Made by a program: the position numbers and the translations under genes. Below the pieces are notes generated by a model. It searched no databases, was not told the origin of the DNA, and worked only from the letters and a program-made list of their open reading frames with translations. A stretch of 64,000 nt of DNA from Annona cherimola (taxonomy: Eukaryota; Streptophyta; Magnoliopsida; Magnoliales; Annonaceae), in contig CM059977.1 in NCBI GenBank assembly GCA_030490835.1, positions 19,821,335 through 19,885,334 on the forward strand, in the 5' to 3' direction. Positions within the stretch are counted from its first letter, which is position 1; each line of letters opens with the position of its first letter. Positions 58,101 to 64,000 of this stretch are shown here, piece after piece.

Positions 58101-61100
58101 ACCATAGAGTGAACTGTCTAACCGACAAAAGGAAGTTAAGATGCTTATGTTCTATCACTTAGTGAAAGGCAAATTTTCCAGATCTTTTCTTGCCTTGCAT
58201 TTTGGGATTGCATAAGTAGTTATGTTATTGTGTCAAAGATAGTTTTGATGGTAAATAGGTTATGGCTTCCAATTAATAGTTTTGACCACCAAAAGAATGG
58301 TCTTCAGTGCAAATTGTAGCATTGGTGTATCGGATTCTGTAACCTTGAGCTATAGTTGTAGTCCATTATAGGTTCCCTTTATAGAATATAATTTTTTGGT
58401 TTTTATAGCCTTTTAAATCTAACTCCGAAAATAGAGTTGCAGAATTGCTCTTGTGCACTCTGCATCTTCCAAACCATTTAATCCCTGGGTCATATGGTGG
58501 AAGTGATGTTAAGGCTTTGATCGGTCATGTATATCAAAGTATGAAGCAGTGTTTCACCGCTTTACCAAAAACCTGTTTGGGTGAAATAATGCTTTTGCAC
58601 AAAATCCAAAGCACCAAATAGCTTTTAAAGGCACTAAGAGCTAAAGCTATTACATTTTGCTTCCCATCAAAGCTTTACTATGCAATTGATGAAATGCTTT
58701 AAAAAGTTGGCATTGTTTTTCTAAAATGTAAGTGTCTTACATGTAGACCTTCATAAGGAAGAAAGAACAAAGAGGCTGATCTAGATTGTCATAGTTGACT
58801 GCACTATTTTTTTTTCCTTCATTATGCTGTGTTATTTTCTTGAGTGGATACCATGTGATGTTTGAATAGAATTGATTTGTTGGCTCTGTAACTGATTTTT
58901 TTTGTTTAGTACAGGTGCCGAGCAAAGAGCAGGTAACTGCATTGTCTAAGGAATTGCAAAGTCGTGCAACTGTCCCAGGTTCTTTAGCCAAACATTCTGT
59001 TGTAATTTTCCTTTGTTCTAAGATTAGTTACTGCTCATTCATGTCAGTTATGTGTATGCTTGAGTTCTACTAGCAACTTTAGGTTACATGTAATTTATAT
59101 TCTCTTCCTCATCATCTGCTTGTGTTTAAAGCTGGTATCTCATGCTTATCTTTTCTTTTCATTCTTGGTTCGTAAGAATTTGATTTCATCCTGATTACCT
59201 TTCCTTCCAGTCTGGAATGCTAAACTTAGTGGTTTGGTCCTTCACCTTGACAGATAGTTGATATTAGAGTGAAGTAACCGCAAATAAAGGAAACATTTTT
59301 CTACTGTTTTCATGTTTCCACTGCAAAAATGTAGTTTTGTGTAATTATTTGTTTATTTCTCTATCTTTTACGGTTTTGTAGGTATTAGATAATGGAAATG
59401 AAGCTTTTTAAGTTTTAGTAATTAGTACGTATTTGAATATGTATATATCCCAGGTCTGCTGTAGTTTCAACTTTTTCTTGTGTAAAACTAAGTGTACAGG
59501 CTTGTTAGTTTCTACTTAGTAGCAGATGTCTGGATATGTCGATACTCCCAGTCCTATCTAGTAGTTTGACCTGCATGTCAGATAACTTTTATTTGTTGCT
59601 TTGGAAACAGATCATGTCTACAAGGCTATTGAAGCTTTGCCTCTCACAGCTCATCCAATGACACAATTTGGAACAGGGGTTTTGGCCCTTCAGGTTAGTA
59701 AATAAAAAATAATTATCTTTTTCGTTATTCATTTCTGCATGATGGGAACATATGGATCTTGCGAGAATGCTGGTTTGTTTTCCAATTTTTGTGTTTCCTA
59801 ACAATCAGTCACTTGTGCATACATTCCCGCTAATGGCCTTTCAAATGCTTTTGTATGCATGCTTTTGTTTGTGTTTGATATGCATTTGGCAGAATTAATA
59901 GGCACACGTTCTGGGATTCTTTGTTCTAGCTGAAATGTACAACTGAGAGATTTTTGAACTGGGAAAATTTTCCTCTTTGTTATGGTCCTACGACTGAGTT
60001 TTGTCAACATGGTGAAGTTGTCATTAATGTCATTTTATAGTCAATTATAACTTAAAACTGACAAGCCACTTGGCTAGTTCTGCTGCTCCGTCTGTTAATC
60101 AGTTGCTTTTTCGGTTTCATCTGCAACTATGGTTTGGCAAAAATGGCTGAAATGGAAAAGTAGGTAGTTGAACTGCTGTTCTAAGTTGTAACAGCATAAT
60201 TGTTAGAGGCTCAAGGCGTGGTAAGGCGCAAGGGAGTCCTGGGGTCTAGGTGCAACACACACCCTCGAGGAGTGTTTGGGGTTAAAGCAAGGTGCACCTC
60301 ATATAAAATGTATCAGAAAAATAGTATTGCCTAAAACTAGTGAGTAAAAAGTAGGATACAATTCAAAGGCAAATGTATGCTAAATTACCATTACCAAAAG
60401 TAAAAACACAATTCAAATATGTCATATAACAATCATAAATTCGAATTTAAAAAATTAATATGATTCAAATACGTCATCAGATATATAATGCAAAGGAAAT
60501 TCAAGGTTCATCATTTAAAATGATAATTTTTATAATTTTGAAAAATGTTTTCTTGGGTTTTTTGATAAAGCCCCCAAGCTTGTGCCTTCAGCTTGGCTAG
60601 CTTGCCTTAGGTGGGCGTTATCAAAGAGGTTCACCTTGAGTGCTTCCTAGGTACATAGTGTGCACCCCAGCGTGCACTCTGGCGCACCTTTGACAATTAT
60701 GGGCAGTAGTACTTTCAGAATGTGCATTTCACCACGGTTGCAGTTTCTCTGGCAGTAGGAATCCATGGTTTTTGTATGCTTATAGTAACATGTTATTAAT
60801 TTTCCTGTATGAAGTTGTCTTATTGTCCATTCAATTAAAGTAATGTTTTTGACATAGATGTGGATTTAGTCATAATTGATCGTAGAGTTTTTTTTAATTG
60901 ATTTTTGAGACTAGTCTTATATCCTAAGCACATGAAGTTAACAGATCAACCAAACTAATAACCAACCAGTTTGCCCATAAATTTGGTTTGAAGTTTTCAC
61001 ATGTTGGTCTGATGCAGCTACATACAAAGGTTATTTATGTTGATTTTTCTTTTCATTCATAAATATGAAAGTGAAACATATAGAAGCTCAACTGGTATTT

Positions 61101-64000
61101 CTAACAAAAACCTCTATTAAATCCACTTTTGGGGATTGGAAGGCTATCTATTAAAATCACTTTCTTGTTCCATGCTACCATGGAGTTTTCTTTTGGATGA
61201 TACTGAAGAACTGTAAGAACTTGATTTGACAGTGTTACAAAGATGTAAATTACTGCACATTTGTCCTTTAGGTGTCATACCATGGATCAGTCTTGTTCAT
61301 TAATTATTCAGAATTTTATTTGTAAGGAAATTTCAGGCAATGGGTCAGATGTCAACTTAGCTGCCACTTAAGATATAATCAATGGTTCTAACCTCAATAA
61401 ATTTTTCATCCATGCTTTTAGGTGCAAAGCGAATTTCAAAAGGAATATGAGAAGGGGATCCCAAAATCAAAGCAAGTGTTCCCCTAGCTCTTATTTACTT
61501 ATTTAATTTTTTTTTTTAAAAAAAATCAATGGAGAAGCTTTTAGCTAACGTAATCATACTGTTATCTGTTTTAGATTTTGGGAGCCCACATATGAAGATG
61601 CCCTCAATTTGATCGCCCGAGTCCCAGCCGTGGCTGCTTTTGTGTATCGAAGGTAAATAACAATGTCTATGCCTTGGGATATTTTCCATTGCATGCTGTA
61701 TGGTTTTATACTATTGTATAAGCTGTAAATCTTCAAATGGAATTGTACGTGGAGTTCACTGCACTTTCTGTCCATGATATACGATTTGTTTCCTTTTGAT
61801 TTAAAATAACCATCGTTACCTTTAATAAGTTTATGAATATGATATTGATTTATTCACAGACCATTTCCACACCGGGCTAGATTCAGGGTGGATTTATTTT
61901 GATGTAGAAGTTGGGAAGATGTGACATCTTAACTACCCAATTATCCTACTTTCTAATCATTACCTCTACATTTCACTATTTTTTCACATTTTTTCATACA
62001 ATAACCTTATCTATTTTAGTTTTATTCTCTTCACTTCCAATCATGATCCCTATCTTATCCCATCACTCTCGCTTTCAAAATTTTTCCCACAATTTTTACC
62101 CACTTTTACATCAAATCGAATGCACCCTTGGTACAATAACGTACGATGTCATGCTGAATGAAAATTTGTGCTTTTTTTTTTTTTTGGTATTACTATTTTG
62201 ACTTGGAATGTGAAATCACCTGTGGTGTTGTTTTGAAGGGTCTATAAGGATGGACATATTATACCTGGAGCTACTTCTCTAGACTACGGTGCAAACTTCT
62301 CTCACATGCTTGGATTTGATGACCCCAAAATGCTAGAACTTATGCGACTGTATGTCACAATCCATAGGTACGCTATTCATATCACTCTTCAGACCAAATT
62401 ACCTTTGGGAAAAAATATCTGCGCATGCAAGTTAACTTCTTTTTCACATGGCAGTGACCATGAGGGTGGAAATGTTAGTGCTCATACTGGCCATTTGGTA
62501 AGCAAGGCTGAATTTCTAATAATACATGTTAACTGAGCTTGTACTCTGTTAATTTGGAAATTTCATCTTTTTATACGTTTATCATACTTACTGGACTATA
62601 ATCTTGAATCTATACTTTTTTGCTTCCCATATTTAGGATATTATCATTAATATAGGATGCATTTGGTGGGTGGTTTCTTGCATCCATCCTCGCATGGTAG
62701 ATTTGTTTCTGCATGTTTACTTATGATGTTATACTGAATTTGCAGGTTGCTAGTGCCCTTTCAGATCCCTACCTTTCTTTTGCAGCTGCGCTAAATGGTT
62801 TAGCAGGTCCACTTCATGGCTTGGCTAATCAGGTACTGCAGTATCTGTTTGTGCGTTGTTTTTCCTTTCTAAAAATTTTTTTTTTTTGAAGAGAAGATCC
62901 ATAGTTTTTTCATTCTTAATTTTAGGTTGCGTTCCAGTTATCCATGATACTAGCAAGAGTAACCTTCACCTCAGCTTGAGAATACAGGAAAAAATTTAAA
63001 TTGTTAAATTGTTTCCCATTATTTCTAGAGCACCGATCTGGTGCACCCGGGTGCGCTTAACTTTGGTGCACTCGGGTGCAAAAACTTATTTTTTACATAT
63101 TTTTTTAAATTTTTTTATACAACTATTAATCTAGGTATATTTGACATGTGTATTAATTTTTACCAATTTTGAAGATTTTTTATTATTATTATTTTAAAAT
63201 TTCATAATTCACAAATTACGAAACTGCCACTGATTTTAAAAATCTAAAAAAATTCAAAAATCTCTAAAATTGGTAAAAATTGATACACATGTTAAATACA
63301 CTTAGATTAACAGTTGTATAAAAAAATTTTCAAAAAACAAAATAAAGAAAAATGGGTTAAATATATCCAAGTGCACTGAAGCTAAGTGCACCGAGTGCAT
63401 TGAAAAATGTCCCTTATTTCTATTGTTTTCTGAAATTGTTAATATATTTCTAGAGCAGTTTGATGAATAATATCAGCAGTTTCAATGCATATTTGTCAAT
63501 ATTAACAATATTGATGGTTGGGACCTGGCATCCACGATATCTTGGGATTGTTCTTTGTTTCTGGAGTTTCACCTTCTGTAGTAAGGATTTTCTTGTCTTT
63601 TCATTCTCTATATTAAAGGAATCTGAAGATTTATATGATGTGGGTTATGCTGGACTCATTTGCTTCATATATTTGGTATTGCTCTAGCATCGTATGAGGA
63701 AGCAATAAGTGACCCAGAACATTCATACATTTAGGGCAGGTATCAAGCAGCATAGGTGGTATAAAAATATCAGCTAAAACAAAGGGAAGGAAATTTCTGT
63801 TTCAAGTGAAATATAGCCCTGCTATTAGTAACAGAACTAGATGAAGACACTATCATTCTTGTTCATTCATGTTTCCTTCATGTTGTTTAGTTTCCTGTTT
63901 TAACTTAACTTTCTATGCACTTGGGTGACAGGAAGTCTTATTATGGATCAAGTCTGTTGTAGAAGAATGTGGGGAAAACATTTCAACAGAGCAGCTCAAA
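55189..64000 (+). CDS. mitochondrial citrate synthase, 5' 14 exons
   Basis: Condenses oxaloacetate and acetyl-CoA to citrate in the mitochondrial TCA cycle. Exons: 55189-55239, 55358-55423, 55832-55873, 56661-56726, 56933-56998, 57290-57403, 58915-58978, 59611-59693, 61422-61471, 61575-61652, 62239-62367, 62455-62497, 62746-62832 and 63932 to the window edge; 336 residues of about 470. All join in phase. An Arg/Ser-rich presequence ([17 protein letters not shown]) fits mitochondrial import. Seen: [27 protein letters not shown] (His272) and GPLHGLANQ (His308, equivalent of pig His274). The remaining catalytic His and Asp lie beyond the window. Intron 9 uses a GC donor. The sequence matches plant mitochondrial CSY4-type rather than peroxisomal CSY, since the PTS2-type peroxisomal leader is absent. 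Confidence 0.97.
60195..60701. mobile_element. MITE in citrate synthase intron 8
   Basis: About 507 bp with inverted ends CATAATTGTTAGAGGCTCAA and the complement of GCGCACCTTTGACAATTATG. Subterminal AAGGCGCAAGG / GGTGGGCG / GTGCACC words, AT-rich centre, no open frame. Confidence 0.65.
61472..61574 (+). other. GC-AG intron of citrate synthase
   Basis: Intron 9 begins GCAAGTG after TCAAA and ends TTTTAG. Only this donor keeps the conserved [11 protein letters not shown] reading across the junction; the nearby GT at 61476 would shift the frame. AA-GCAAGT is the usual strong GC-donor consensus. Confidence 0.85.
61893..62130 (-). repeat. family C fragment in citrate synthase intron 10
   Basis: Words CCCAATTATCCTACTTTCTA and CAATAACCTTATCTATTTTA, ending ATCAAATCGAATGCACCC, match the reverse orientation of family C. 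The left border is unclear. Confidence 0.5.
63027..63412. mobile_element. hairpin MITE, family B copy 4
   Basis: In citrate synthase intron 13. Left CTGGTGCACCCGGGTGCGCT then TTTGGTGCACTCGGGTGCAA; right CCAAGTGCACTGAAGCTAAG then GTGCACCGAGTGCA. It is the best-preserved family B copy; the inner core GGTAAAAATTGATACACATG pairs with ACATGTGTATTAATTTTTAC. Confidence 0.8.

Overview
The window is plant nuclear DNA, most likely from a non-grass flowering plant (eudicot or magnoliid). The evidence is genes with many short introns and GT-AG borders, very AT-rich intergenic DNA, plant-specific families (non-specific phospholipase C, ATL RING-H2, BAHD-like acyltransferase) and dense plant-type transposon debris. 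The species cannot be told from the sequence.

Layout. 1-6.6 kb is gene-free: a 5'-truncated LINE between two diverged 250-bp direct repeats, a CCGG-rich foldback repeat and a hairpin MITE. 6.7-10.5 kb (+) is a complete four-exon non-specific phospholipase C (NPC) gene. 11.86-12.74 kb (-) is an intronless ATL-type RING-H2 ubiquitin ligase gene, tail-to-tail with it. 13-37 kb is a repeat desert: three clustered copies of one foldback repeat, a complete solo LTR with a perfect 5-bp target duplication (18.23-19.42 kb), a 4.9-kb foldback structure made of two arms of about 2.4 kb (22.1-27.0 kb), and a nested terminal-inverted-repeat element (33.3-35.3 kb) that carries a GC-rich insert. 37.3-41.1 kb (+) is a two-exon, short BAHD-like gene that lacks the catalytic histidine. 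41-46 kb is repeats. 46.1-48.8 kb (+) is a six-exon gene for a 248-residue protein that I do not recognise. 51.6-52.7 kb is an unprocessed fragment of the translation factor eIF3a gene with a stop codon. 53.66-54.81 kb is a hAT-like element. 55.2 kb to the window end (+) is the first 14 exons of mitochondrial citrate synthase, whose 3' part lies outside.

The five genes do not form a pathway. Citrate synthase is a TCA-cycle housekeeping enzyme, the NPC works on membrane lipids, and the ATL protein is probably a membrane E3 ligase of stress and carbon/nitrogen signalling. I see no operon-like or biosynthetic clustering.

The most unusual signals are structural. Hairpin repeats with different ends share one palindromic core in at least ten copies. 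The 4.9-kb foldback is enriched in GCATGC. A stretch of about 130 bp with a poly(A) tail is flanked by about 25-bp direct repeats, which marks a retroposed RNA. Boundaries of diverged repeats are by eye and good to about 10-30 bp; exon boundaries were checked for reading phase.
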